Assembly (NCBI GenBank): GCA_964513565.1
Contig: CAZENE010000001.1
Coordinates: forward strand, 150,083-214,082
Direction: 5' to 3'
From: Delta-02 sp964513565
GTDB taxonomy: Bacteria; Desulfobacterota; Syntrophorhabdia; Syntrophorhabdales; Syntrophorhabdaceae
Length of the DNA: 64,000 nucleotides
Shown here in pieces: positions 16,926-25,240 of the stretch (the first letter of the stretch is position 1; every line of letters begins with the position of its first letter). The notes beneath the pieces are model-generated. The model did not search any database. It saw only the letters and a program-made list of their open reading frames with translations, and was not told the DNA's origin. Both the position numbers and the translations under genes were made by a program.

Positions 16926-17396
16926 ATGGTTGACAGCTTAACATATACACCGCAGATCACGGTTGAATTTGAGATTGGTGAAAAAGATTTCTTTATTGCC
17001 GGAGAGTGTGCGTCCCGCGTCAAGAAAACGCTTCAGCAACTCGGGCTCAAACAGGATATTATCAAGCGGATCGCCATCATCATTTATGAGGCGGCAATGA
17101 ATGTTGCGATCCATGCCACCTCCGGAAGGCTTATCGTCCATGTGGACCCCGAGGCCATAACGATTATCACGCGGGATATCGGGATCGGTATCGAGGATAT
17201 CGATCTGGCCATGAAGGAAGGGTATTCTACGGCGACCTACGAGATCCGAGAAATGGGTTTTGGCGCTGGTATGGGTCTTTCGAATATCAAGCAATGTTCG
17301 GATGACCTATTTATAGAGTCAAAAGTAGGGGTTGGCACAAACCTCGAAGCAAAAGTGTTTTTTAAAGATCAGAGAAAGACCTGTGAGGATACATGA
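16926..17396 (+). CDS. RsbW-like anti-sigma/ATP-binding protein
   Basis: A 156-residue GHKL ATPase domain of the anti-sigma serine kinase type. The N box is EAAMNVAIHA, the G1 box is TRDIGIGIEDID and the G2 region is GFGAGMGLSNIKQCSD. RsbW-type proteins bind a sigma factor or phosphorylate an antagonist. It overlaps the sensory hydrogenase gene by 4 bp (ATGA), so the ATPase and the H-cluster protein are made together; this suggests that a hydrogenase-derived redox signal controls the switch. No STAS antagonist is seen nearby. Confidence 0.85.
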   Translation: MVDSLTYTPQITVEFEIGEKDFFIAGECASRVKKTLQQLGLKQDIIKRIAIIIYEAAMNVAIHATSGRLIVHVDPEAITIITRDIGIGIEDIDLAMKEGYSTATYEIREMGFGAGMGLSNIKQCSDDLFIESKVGVGTNLEAKVFFKDQRKTCEDT

Positions 17397-18751
17397 AACA
17401 GTATTTTCACTCCGTGACCCTCGACACCGAAAAGTGCAAGGGCTGTACAAATTGCATAAAACGTTGTCCCGTCGAGGCGATCCGGGTCCGCGACGGCAAG
17501 GCTATGATAGTTCAGGAACGCTGTATCGACTGTGGGGAGTGCATCCGCGAATGTCCCAACCATGCAAAAGCGGCCGTGACGGATACACTCGAAAAGCTGT
17601 CGGATTACTACTACAACATAGCGCTCCCGGCGCCCTCTTTCTTTGGCCAGTTCAAGGAACAGGTAAATATTGAGGATGTGCTTGGCGCTTTTGCCGGTCT
17701 GGGGTTTGATGAGGTATTTGAAGTTGCCCTTGCGGCGGAGATCGTGGGCCATGCGGTTCACGAGTACCTGAGAAATTTCACGGGCAAGAGACCTGTGTTT
17801 TCCTCGGCATGCCCCGCCGTGCTTCGCCTCATGCAGATAAAGTACCCGGAGCTCCTCGACCAGGTCGCCCCGTTTCTTTCACCCATGGAAGTTGCCGCCC
17901 GGCTGGCCAAAGAAGATGTGGTTCGGAGGATCGGTGTCCCATACGAAGAAATAGGTGCCTTTTTTATATCTCCCTGCCCGGCAAAGGTCACGGAGATGAA
18001 AAACCCTATGACAACGAAGGAGTCGGCTGTCGACGGCGTAATAGGAGTCAACCTCATATATAAGGACATTATCAGGCACCTTGGGGACAGGAACTTGAGA
18101 GGCGCGACGGAAAACCTTCAGCGCGCCACGCGGCTCGGCATGGCCTGGGGCTATGTGACGGGAGAGTCGCGCAACGTCGCTGCAGAGACGACACTTGCCG
18201 TCGGCGGGATCCACAACGTCATCAGCCTTCTCGAGGAGATCGAGAGAGGAGAATTGAAGGACGTCGATTTCGTCGAGCTGCAGGCCTGCACGGGAGGATG
18301 CGTCGGCGGGCCGCTCAACATCCAGAACCTCTTCGTAGGACGGATACGCCTCAGGGACCTCATAAAGAGGTTCGGTAACCGGGAACGGTATTTTACCGAG
18401 GAAGAACTCTCCCGCATATGCAAAGACAACCGGTTCGCCTCCACGGAGCCTATCAAGCCAAGGGCGATAATGACTCTTGACGAGGACGTGTCGCGTGCGC
18501 TCATGAAGATGGAACGGCTCGATCAAATAACGAACGAATTGCCGGGCCTCGATTGCGGGGCCTGCGGGTCTCCGAGCTGCCGCGCTCTTGCCGAGGATAT
18601 CATCCGGGGTATAGCATATGAATCCGATTGTGTGATCAAGCTTCGGGAAAAGGTCAAAACGCTTGCGGAAGAGATTCTCGATCTTGCCCGGATCATTCCG
18701 CCGTCAATGAGTGATGGATCTAAGAAGAACGGGTCGGGAAATGATCACTGA
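17393..18751 (+). CDS. Sensory-type [FeFe]-hydrogenase without PAS domain
   Basis: A 452-residue protein with N-terminal [4Fe-4S] motifs (CKGCTNCIKRCP, CIDCGECIRECP), an H-cluster domain with variant loops SSACPAVL, ISPCPAKVTE and LQACTGGCVGG, and a C-terminal Fe-S domain CGACGSPSC with a distal Cys (SDCVIKL). It lacks the PAS domain of the protein at 6940, so it is closer to the group D-like sensory forms. The missing first Cys of the TSCCP loop removes the normal proton relay, which argues for sensing rather than turnover. Position between an RsbW-like ATPase and DRTGG/PHP genes supports a regulatory role. Confidence 0.87.
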   Translation: MKQYFHSVTLDTEKCKGCTNCIKRCPVEAIRVRDGKAMIVQERCIDCGECIRECPNHAKAAVTDTLEKLSDYYYNIALPAPSFFGQFKEQVNIEDVLGAFAGLGFDEVFEVALAAEIVGHAVHEYLRNFTGKRPVFSSACPAVLRLMQIKYPELLDQVAPFLSPMEVAARLAKEDVVRRIGVPYEEIGAFFISPCPAKVTEMKNPMTTKESAVDGVIGVNLIYKDIIRHLGDRNLRGATENLQRATRLGMAWGYVTGESRNVAAETTLAVGGIHNVISLLEEIERGELKDVDFVELQACTGGCVGGPLNIQNLFVGRIRLRDLIKRFGNRERYFTEEELSRICKDNRFASTEPIKPRAIMTLDEDVSRALMKMERLDQITNELPGLDCGACGSPSCRALAEDIIRGIAYESDCVIKLREKVKTLAEEILDLARIIPPSMSDGSKKNGSGNDH

Positions 18752-18807
18752 AGATGAGCATACAAACTGCGTGACATTTTAATTAATATGATTGAAGGGG
18801 GGAGAGA

Positions 18808-19158
18808 ATGACCGTCAGAGAACTCGCAGCAGCCCTCGGTCTCGAGGCGCTTACAGGTGATATCAATCTCGACAGACAAGCAGGCTCGGGGTATACCTCA
18901 GATCTGCTCTCCGATGTCATTGCGAATATCGGTGACGAGGCTGTTTGGATAACCATCCAGAGGCATATCAATATTCTAGGCGTAGCAAAGCTTAAGGAAG
19001 TGTCGGCTATTATTATACCGCGTGATCTTGCGCTGGAAGAGGCATTTCTGGTAAAAGCCAGGGAAGAAGGGATAGCGATTTTAAGAGGAAGTTCATCGGC
19101 ATTCGAGCTTTCGGCATTGGTGTATAATGCGTTGAAGAGAGGCCAGGCAGTTGCCTGA
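18808..19158 (+). CDS. Second DRTGG-domain protein
   Basis: A 116-residue paralogue of the gene at 16552: TVRELAAALGLEALTGD at the start, the typical GYTSDLLSDVIANIG, and the ITIQRHINILGVAKLKEVSA core. Unlike the first copy it has no cysteine. GGGGGGAGAG lies just before the ATG. The stop overlaps the TTG start of the PHP gene by 8 bp. Two different DRTGG proteins bracketing the sensory hydrogenase suggest a heteromeric sensor, but this is inference. Confidence 0.75.
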   Translation: MTVRELAAALGLEALTGDINLDRQAGSGYTSDLLSDVIANIGDEAVWITIQRHINILGVAKLKEVSAIIIPRDLALEEAFLVKAREEGIAILRGSSSAFELSALVYNALKRGQAVA

Positions 19159-19888
19159 TTTTGCCTGTGATCTCCATATTCACTCTATTCTATCGCCCTG
19201 CGGAAGCCTTGACATGTCGCCAAGGGTCATCGTGCAGAAGGCGCGGGAAGCGAGGCTCGATATCATAGCCGTCACGGATCATAACATGGCCGAAAACACA
19301 CCTTACGTTAGGGAACTCGGGGAACGCATCGGGCTTGTAGTCTTGAGCGGCATGGAGGTGCAAACGCGTGAGGAAATTCACCTTATCGCTGTTTTCGACG
19401 AGTACGACCGTGCGCTTGAGCTGCAGTCGATGATCTACGATCTCTTGCCGGATGTTCCCAACGATACGGAATTCTGGGGCGATCAGGTTGTCGTGGACAC
19501 GGAGGATAACATTGTCCGCAGCGAGCCCAGGCTGCTCATCAATTCGGCGGACATCTCGGTCGAGGATGCGGCGTCCTGGATAAAGGCCCACGGGGGCATT
19601 GCCATCGCGTCCCATATAGACAGCACGACGTTCAGTATAATAAGCCAGCTGGGGTTCATCCCGGAACATATCGAACTCGACGCCCTCGAGGTCCGTAATG
19701 TCGACAGGACAAGCGAACTCGTGCCGCTCATTTTGAAACAGGGCATGCCGTTCGTAACCTTCTCGGATGCCCATTATCCGGACGATATAGGCAGACGAAG
19801 GACCGTTCTGACAATGGACACACCCGATTGCAGGGGTATAGAGAATGCTCTTAAACTTATGGGCGAGAAAACTGTCAGGATGGGATAG
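19151..19888 (+). CDS. PHP-domain metal-dependent phosphoesterase
   Basis: A 245-residue PHP-fold protein. Metal ligands are seen in DLHIHSILSPCG at the N terminus, VTDHNMAEN near residue 40, GMEVQT near 70, SHID near 155 and the final SDAHYPDDIG. PHP proteins hydrolyse phosphoesters (histidinol phosphate, nucleotides or DNA 3' ends); the substrate here is unknown. Translation starts at TTG 19151, supported by overlap with the DRTGG gene and a GAGAGG site. Stand-alone PHP genes of this kind recur next to HydS-type genes in anaerobes, which suggests signal turnover. Confidence 0.82.
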   Translation: MPDFACDLHIHSILSPCGSLDMSPRVIVQKAREARLDIIAVTDHNMAENTPYVRELGERIGLVVLSGMEVQTREEIHLIAVFDEYDRALELQSMIYDLLPDVPNDTEFWGDQVVVDTEDNIVRSEPRLLINSADISVEDAASWIKAHGGIAIASHIDSTTFSIISQLGFIPEHIELDALEVRNVDRTSELVPLILKQGMPFVTFSDAHYPDDIGRRRTVLTMDTPDCRGIENALKLMGEKTVRMG

Positions 19889-19918
19889 GTTGATATCTTT
19901 TAATGGGAATTTACGATC

Positions 19919-20449
19919 ATGATGGAGGATATTTCATCACATATCATGGATATAGTAATGAATTCGGTAACCGCCGGAGCGAGACACATCGTGATAGCGG
20001 TTAAGAAGGACCCCCGGACATTGGTCGTGAGCCTCACGGTATCGGATGACGGTTCCGGCATGGATGGCGAAATGGCAGAGAAAGTCCAGGACCCATTCTT
20101 TTCGACAAAAACGGGAAGAAAGGTGGGCCTGGGAATTCCGCTCCTCAAAGGTACGGCGGAAATGACTGGAGGTTCATTTACGTTAACAAGCCGGAAAGGA
20201 GCGGGAACGACGATCACGGCGGCATTCAATTCACGTCATCCTGACCTGCCGCCGCTCGGTAATATTCGGGATACTTTTTTTGTGCTCGTCGTGAGCCACC
20301 CCGAGATCGACTTCAACCTTTGTTATTCGGTCGACGGGAAAGACTTTCTCCTGGATACCGCGGAATGGAAAAACGAACTTGACGGAATACCGCTCAATCA
20401 CCCGGAAGTTATTGGATTCCTGAGCAAATATCTTGACGAACATCTGTGA
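19919..20449 (+). CDS. Histidine-kinase-like ATP-binding protein
   Basis: A 176-residue GHKL ATPase without a histidine phospho-acceptor domain. The N box is DIVMNSVTAGARHI, the G1 box VSDDGSGMDGE, then DPFFSTKTGRKVGLGIPLLKG and GGSFTL for the G2 region. The last 60 residues, with DTFFVLVVSHPEIDFNLCYS, form an extension typical of the hydrogenase-associated ATPases. It may act as anti-sigma factor or as a kinase on a partner. It leads directly into the hydrogenase genes (38 bp gap), consistent with one transcript. Confidence 0.8.
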   Translation: MMEDISSHIMDIVMNSVTAGARHIVIAVKKDPRTLVVSLTVSDDGSGMDGEMAEKVQDPFFSTKTGRKVGLGIPLLKGTAEMTGGSFTLTSRKGAGTTITAAFNSRHPDLPPLGNIRDTFFVLVVSHPEIDFNLCYSVDGKDFLLDTAEWKNELDGIPLNHPEVIGFLSKYLDEHL

Positions 20450-20487
20450 TTTTATATAGATTGTTATCACTATAAGGAGGCGATGAG

Positions 20488-20838
20488 ATGAACCTTGAAG
20501 AGCTGAAAAAAATAAGGGAAAAAGCGCAAAAAGATGTCGAATTGAGACAAAAACAGGCCAGGATCAGGATCGTTGTGGGCATGGGCACGAGCGGGATCGC
20601 CGCCGGCGCGCGGGACGTCCTCAAGACGTTCGTCGAAGAAGTGGGAAAGAGGAACCTAACAGATGTGATTGTCACGCAGACAGGTGAAAAAGGCTTGGCC
20701 TCGCAAGAGCCGATGGTCGAGGTGTTCGAGGAGAACAAGCCGGCCGTCGTCTATGGGAATATGGATTCGGAAAAAGCAAAAAGGGTGGTTGTGGAACATG
20801 TCGTAAATGGGCAGCCCGTATCGGAGTTTGCCATCTAA
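20488..20838 (+). CDS. HndB-like thioredoxin-fold subunit lacking all cysteines
   Basis: A 116-residue protein with an N-terminal helix (EELKKIREKAQKDVELR) and the thioredoxin-like fold of small (2Fe-2S) ferredoxin domains found beside HydCBA (VGMGTSGIAAGARDVL). In cluster-binding relatives the motif reads GTCG and TGCIGxC; here it is GTSG and TGEKGLAS, and the whole protein contains no cysteine. It can therefore not hold the usual [2Fe-2S] cluster and probably acts as a structural subunit of hydrogenase set 2. Strong AAGGAGG start. It is followed by hydC 21 bp later. Confidence 0.78.
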   Translation: MNLEELKKIREKAQKDVELRQKQARIRIVVGMGTSGIAAGARDVLKTFVEEVGKRNLTDVIVTQTGEKGLASQEPMVEVFEENKPAVVYGNMDSEKAKRVVVEHVVNGQPVSEFAI

Positions 20839-20859
20839 GACATTAAAAAGGAGGCCGGT

Positions 20860-21318
20860 TTGGATAGAGAAGCTATCGTAAGGAAGTTTGAACCCAAACT
20901 CAGCAATATACTTTATATTATGCACGATCTTCAGGATAATAATCCCCAGAGATATCTCGCTAAAGAGGATATCGAGATCTGCGCGGATTACTTGAATCTC
21001 CCTTATAGCTATGTGCACAGTACAGCAAGTTTTTATACGATGTTCAGCCTCAAACCGCGCGGGAGGAACATTATCCGGTTATGCGAATCTCCGCCGTGTC
21101 ATCTGATGGGATCCGAGTCACTTCTCGATTATCTGAAAACCTCGCTCAAAGTGAACGTTGGAGGTACGACGAAAGACGGCATATTCACGCTCGAAACGAC
21201 GAGCTGTCTTGGTGCCTGCGGTGTCGCGCCGGCAATGATGCTAAACGAAGAGATGTTCGGCAATCTCACACCAGAGAAGGTCGATTCCATCCTTGACCAG
21301 AGGAGAAAAGAGATATGA
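20860..21318 (+). CDS. NuoE-like [2Fe-2S] subunit HydC (set 2)
   Basis: A 152-residue NuoE-family subunit with all four cluster ligands (CESPPC and CLGAC). The N-terminal helices (LYIMHDLQDNNPQRYL) and YSYVHSTASFYTMFSLKP are typical. Translation begins at TTG 20860, chosen because AAGGAGG lies at 20848-20854; the rare start may lower output relative to neighbours. The stop overlaps the ATG of the next gene (ATGA). It should carry electrons to the flavoprotein of set 2. Confidence 0.9.
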   Translation: MDREAIVRKFEPKLSNILYIMHDLQDNNPQRYLAKEDIEICADYLNLPYSYVHSTASFYTMFSLKPRGRNIIRLCESPPCHLMGSESLLDYLKTSLKVNVGGTTKDGIFTLETTSCLGACGVAPAMMLNEEMFGNLTPEKVDSILDQRRKEI

Positions 21319-22904
21319 ACCTCGTAAGAAACCACGTACTGATAAGTATTGACGCGGGAACCATCATGGCGGGAGCCAGGGCGGTTGAAAAGGCGCTGGT
21401 AGACGAGATCAGCAAACAGGGACTTTCGGGTGAGATAGCCGTGCTTGAAACCGGCAGTATCGGCGCCACAGGTCAGGGTGTCGTGATCGTCGTTTATCCC
21501 GAGGGTCTTTACTATGCCAACGTAAAACCCGAAGACGCACGGGAGATAGTGGAAGAGCATCTTCTCAAGGGCAGGCCTGTAAAACGCCTTATGATGACGG
21601 AAATGCCAAGGCAGCAGGTCATCCGCAAGGAAAAGACCGGTCTTCTCAAGGAACAGGCCAGGATCGTGCTCAGGAATAGCGGTGTTATTGACCCTGAGAA
21701 CATTAATGAATATATTGCCGCCGGCGGTTATGAAGCGATCGAAAGGGCATTTACCGAGCTCAAGCCGGCAGGCGTCATAAAAGAGATAAAGGAATCCGGG
21801 CTTGTCGGAAGAGGTGGTGCGGGATTCACCACCGCTATGAAATGGGAATTTGCCGCCGGTGCCCCGGGCCAGCCGAAATACATCATCTGTAATGCCGACG
21901 AAGGTGAGCCGGGAACATTCAAGGACAGACTGATCCTGGAAGGCGACCCGCACAAGCTCATAGAGGGTATGATGCTTGCGGCGTACGCCTTTGGAGGCTC
22001 AAAAGGCTTTATTTATATTCGCGGTGAATACGCCCTTTCCATCGAACGTCTCGAAAAGGCAATCCAGCAGGCCCGGGAATATGGCCTCCTCGGTGATAAT
22101 ATCCTTGAGAGCGGTTTCAGCTTCGATCTTGTGGTTATGAAAGGGGCCGGAGCCTATGTTTGCGGTGAAGAGACCGCGCTTATCGAGTCGCTGGAAGGCA
22201 AGAGAGGCCATCCCCGCAACAAGCCCCCTTATCCGGTAACCGAGGGCCTGTGGGGAAAACCGACGGTTGTCAATAATGTCGAGACACTGGCGAACGTCCC
22301 GGAGATTGTTCGGCACGGCGCGGCATGGTATCGCGGTTACGGGACGGACAGGTGCCCCGGCACCAAGGTCTACACGATCATCGGGAACGTTGCGACGCCA
22401 GGTCTTATCGAGGCCGAAATGGGCACGACGCTGCGTGACATCATTTATGAATATGCTGGCGGCATCAAGGCCGGCAAGAAGTTCAAGGGTGCTCTCGTCG
22501 GCGGGGCAGCCGGTGCCTTTCTGGGACCGGAAATGCTCGATGTGCAGATGGATTTCATAAATCTCAAAGAATACGCAGCAGTCCTTGGCTCGGGAGCTAT
22601 CCTGGTCATGGATGAGCACACGGACATTGTCGATATGCTGAAGAGCGTGCTCCATTTCTTCAAGCACGAATCATGCGGCCATTGCATTCCGTGCCGTCTC
22701 GGCACGAAACAGCTGGTTGAGATCATCGACCGCATCGCCGCAGGCAAAGGCAAGAACGGAGATATCGAGAAAATGGTGAAGATATCAGAGGTAATGCGGG
22801 ATACCTCATTCTGCCCGCTGGGGCAGTCCCTGAATCTTCCGATCTCGAGCTCGCTCAAATATTTTAAGGATGAAATGTACAGCCGGGTACCGCAGACGCT
22901 ATAG
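21315..22904 (+). CDS. NuoF-like flavoprotein HydB/HndC (set 2), N-terminal domain without cluster ligands
   Basis: A 529-residue FMN/NAD(P)-binding subunit. The NuoF core is complete: GRGGAGFTTAMKW, CNADEGEPGTF, CGEETAL, and the [4Fe-4S] site ESCGHCIPC ... FCPLG. The N-terminal thioredoxin-like domain keeps its fold (LISIDAGTIMAGARAVEKAL, ETGSIGATGQG), but every cluster cysteine is replaced; the set 3 paralogue at 25241 has CAGAAC and TGCIGSC at the same places. The C-terminal 2[4Fe-4S] ferredoxin extension of set 1 is also absent. Electron routes in this complex must therefore be shorter than in the Thermotoga enzyme. Nucleotide preference (NAD or NADP) cannot be settled by eye. Confidence 0.9.
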   Translation: MNLVRNHVLISIDAGTIMAGARAVEKALVDEISKQGLSGEIAVLETGSIGATGQGVVIVVYPEGLYYANVKPEDAREIVEEHLLKGRPVKRLMMTEMPRQQVIRKEKTGLLKEQARIVLRNSGVIDPENINEYIAAGGYEAIERAFTELKPAGVIKEIKESGLVGRGGAGFTTAMKWEFAAGAPGQPKYIICNADEGEPGTFKDRLILEGDPHKLIEGMMLAAYAFGGSKGFIYIRGEYALSIERLEKAIQQAREYGLLGDNILESGFSFDLVVMKGAGAYVCGEETALIESLEGKRGHPRNKPPYPVTEGLWGKPTVVNNVETLANVPEIVRHGAAWYRGYGTDRCPGTKVYTIIGNVATPGLIEAEMGTTLRDIIYEYAGGIKAGKKFKGALVGGAAGAFLGPEMLDVQMDFINLKEYAAVLGSGAILVMDEHTDIVDMLKSVLHFFKHESCGHCIPCRLGTKQLVEIIDRIAAGKGKNGDIEKMVKISEVMRDTSFCPLGQSLNLPISSSLKYFKDEMYSRVPQTL

Positions 22905-22933
22905 GTACGCTTCAGGAGGCATAGATACATCAT

Positions 22934-24691
22934 ATGGTAAAAGCGACAATCAATAATGTTGAGATCGATGTGCCGGAAGGCACGAGTATACTCTGGGCCG
23001 CGAAAAAGGCGGGATTCACGATACCTACGCTCTGCCATCACCCCGATCTCCCGCCGGGGGGGCAGTGCGGCATCTGCGTTGTTGAGATAGAAGGCGTGCC
23101 CGGGCTTAAAAGAGCATGTATGACCCCCGTCGGCGAGGGTTTCAAGATAAAGACCCATACGCCGAGGGTAATGGCAACACGGAGGCAGCTCGTCGAGTTG
23201 ATCCTGTCCGATCATGATACAAGCTGCCTGACGTGCGTCAAGAACAATAATTGTGAATTGCAGCAGCTGGCTGCAACGGTCGGGATCAACACGGTCGATT
23301 ATAAGAACGAGTCGAGAAAAAAACTTCCGATCGATAATTCAAGCGTCGCGATCGTCCGGGACCCGAATAAATGCATACTTTGCGGGCGTTGCCTTCAGGT
23401 CTGCAGCAACGTCCAGACCGTCAACGCCCTTGCTGTTAACCACAGAGGTTCGGATACCGTCATATCAACCGCATTTGATGCGGGCTTGGGCAACAGCGTC
23501 TGCATCAATTGCGGACAGTGTGTTGTTCACTGTCCCGTTGGCGCATTATATGAGAGAAGTGCGACAGAAGAGGTGTGGGCCGCGCTCCATGATCCCGACA
23601 AGTTTGTTGTAGTTCAGGAAGCTCCCGCGGTAAGGGTAATGCTTGGCGAAGAGTTTGACATGCCCGTGGGGTCGCTGGTAAGCGGAAAGATGCATGCGGC
23701 ATTAAGGAGGCTCGGTTTCGATGCCGTCCTCGATACAAATTTTGCTGCCGACCTGACCATTATGGAGGAAGGAACGGAGCTTGTCAGCAGGCTCGCCACG
23801 GGGAAGAATCTGCCGCTCATCACTTCCTGCAGCCCCGGCTGGATAAAATTCATGGAGACATATTTTCATGACATGATACCTCATATGTCGACCGCAAAAT
23901 CGCCGCAACAAATGTTCGGTGCGCTTGCCAAGACATATTATGCGCAGGAAAAGGAGATAGACCCCGAAAAAATTGTATCCGTCTCAATTATGCCGTGCAC
24001 GGCAAAAAAATTCGAGTGCCAGCGCCCCGAGATGAATGCAAGCGGCTATCGGGACGTGGACTACGTCCTGACCTCCCGGGAAATAGGCAGGATGTTGCGT
24101 GAGGCGGGCATCGATATCAGGGAGATGCCCGATGAGCCCGCCGACCCCATCTTGGGCGAATACACGGGAGCAGCCACCATCTTCGGAACGACCGGCGGCG
24201 TTATGGAAGCCGCCATAAGAAGCGCCTATGCACTGGCCACGGGCAAGGAACTCGAGGATATCGAGATCACGCCCGTCAGGGGCCTCAAAGGCATAAAAGA
24301 GGCGGAAATAGATATCGGTGGAACAAAAATCAAGGTCGCGGTTGCGCACAGCTGCGGCCAGGCCAGGGCCCTGCTCGATAAGGTGCAGGACCAGTTGGCC
24401 GGGGAAGGGGGATGCGAGTACCAGTTCATTGAAGTGATGGCCTGTCCCGGAGGGTGTGTGGGCGGCGGCGGGCAATCATGGGGAAGCAATATGGCGAAAC
24501 GCGCTCGGCGCGGCGAGTCCCTGTACACAGAGGACAGGAGCCTGCCAATGAGGCGTTCACATGAAAACCCCGAAGTGAAGGCAGTATACGAAAAATTTCT
24601 TGAGAAACCAAATTCGGAGAAGGCCCACAAACTTCTCCATACACATTACTATAAGCGGAGTGCCGTGGACGGCAAGGTTCTGCCGGGCTAA
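22934..24691 (+). CDS. [FeFe]-hydrogenase catalytic subunit (set 2, HndD-like)
   Basis: A 585-residue catalytic subunit: [2Fe-2S] domain (GGQCGIC), His-Cys3 site (HDTSCLTCVKNNNC), two [4Fe-4S] motifs (CILCGRCLQVC, CINCGQCVVHCP), H-cluster loops TSCSPGW, MPCTAKKFE and MACPGGCVGGGGQS, ending LLHTHY. It has the architecture of NADP-reducing HndD-type enzymes and no extra C-terminal domain. The first loop has Ser where set 1 has the second Cys; the last loop ends GQS rather than the usual GQP. It should reduce protons or oxidise H2 together with the two preceding subunits. Confidence 0.92.
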   Translation: MVKATINNVEIDVPEGTSILWAAKKAGFTIPTLCHHPDLPPGGQCGICVVEIEGVPGLKRACMTPVGEGFKIKTHTPRVMATRRQLVELILSDHDTSCLTCVKNNNCELQQLAATVGINTVDYKNESRKKLPIDNSSVAIVRDPNKCILCGRCLQVCSNVQTVNALAVNHRGSDTVISTAFDAGLGNSVCINCGQCVVHCPVGALYERSATEEVWAALHDPDKFVVVQEAPAVRVMLGEEFDMPVGSLVSGKMHAALRRLGFDAVLDTNFAADLTIMEEGTELVSRLATGKNLPLITSCSPGWIKFMETYFHDMIPHMSTAKSPQQMFGALAKTYYAQEKEIDPEKIVSVSIMPCTAKKFECQRPEMNASGYRDVDYVLTSREIGRMLREAGIDIREMPDEPADPILGEYTGAATIFGTTGGVMEAAIRSAYALATGKELEDIEITPVRGLKGIKEAEIDIGGTKIKVAVAHSCGQARALLDKVQDQLAGEGGCEYQFIEVMACPGGCVGGGGQSWGSNMAKRARRGESLYTEDRSLPMRRSHENPEVKAVYEKFLEKPNSEKAHKLLHTHYYKRSAVDGKVLPG

Positions 24692-24727
24692 TTGAAATAA
24701 TCAGGTCACTCTGAGGGAGGAATTACG

Positions 24728-25225
24728 ATGTCGGAAGAAAAACAATGTCAGTGCGCCGAGGTACAGGAAGAGGAACTTTATCCCCGGCTGGAAGAGGTGA
24801 TAAACCAACACAGGGGTAGAGGAGCAGACCTTATAATGGTCCTCCACAAGGCTCAGAACCTTTTTGGCTATCTTCCCAGACGTGCACAGGAAATGGTTGC
24901 CGAGGGATTGAATGTTTCTCTGAACGAGGTCTATGGCGTTATAACATTCTATAATTTTTTTTCCACCGTGCCTCAGGGGCGTAACAGCGTCAAGGTATGC
25001 CTCGGCACCGCATGCTACGTCAGGGGCTCCCAGGAAGTCCTCGACAGGGCTCAGAAAGAACTCGGGATCAAGGTAGGCGGGACAACCGAAGACCGCCGTT
25101 ATTCGCTTGATGTTGTACGCTGCATTGGTGCATGCGGCCTGGCGCCTGCCATGCTGGTCAATGAAGATGTCTATGGGCGTGTGAAATCGCCGCATCTTGT
25201 CGATATACTCAAAAAGTACGAGTAA
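24728..25225 (+). CDS. NuoE-like [2Fe-2S] subunit HydC (set 3)
   Basis: A 165-residue NuoE-family subunit with a short charged N-terminal leader (SEEKQCQCAEVQEEELY) before the helical domain. Cluster ligands are in CLGTAC and CIGAC. It lies 36 bp after set 2 hydA and 15 bp before the NuoF-GltD fusion, with GGGAGG upstream of its ATG. It starts the third HydABC-type module and should be the one-electron partner of the fusion protein. Confidence 0.91.
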   Translation: MSEEKQCQCAEVQEEELYPRLEEVINQHRGRGADLIMVLHKAQNLFGYLPRRAQEMVAEGLNVSLNEVYGVITFYNFFSTVPQGRNSVKVCLGTACYVRGSQEVLDRAQKELGIKVGGTTEDRRYSLDVVRCIGACGLAPAMLVNEDVYGRVKSPHLVDILKKYE

Positions 25226-25240
25226 GGAGGAACGTTAATC

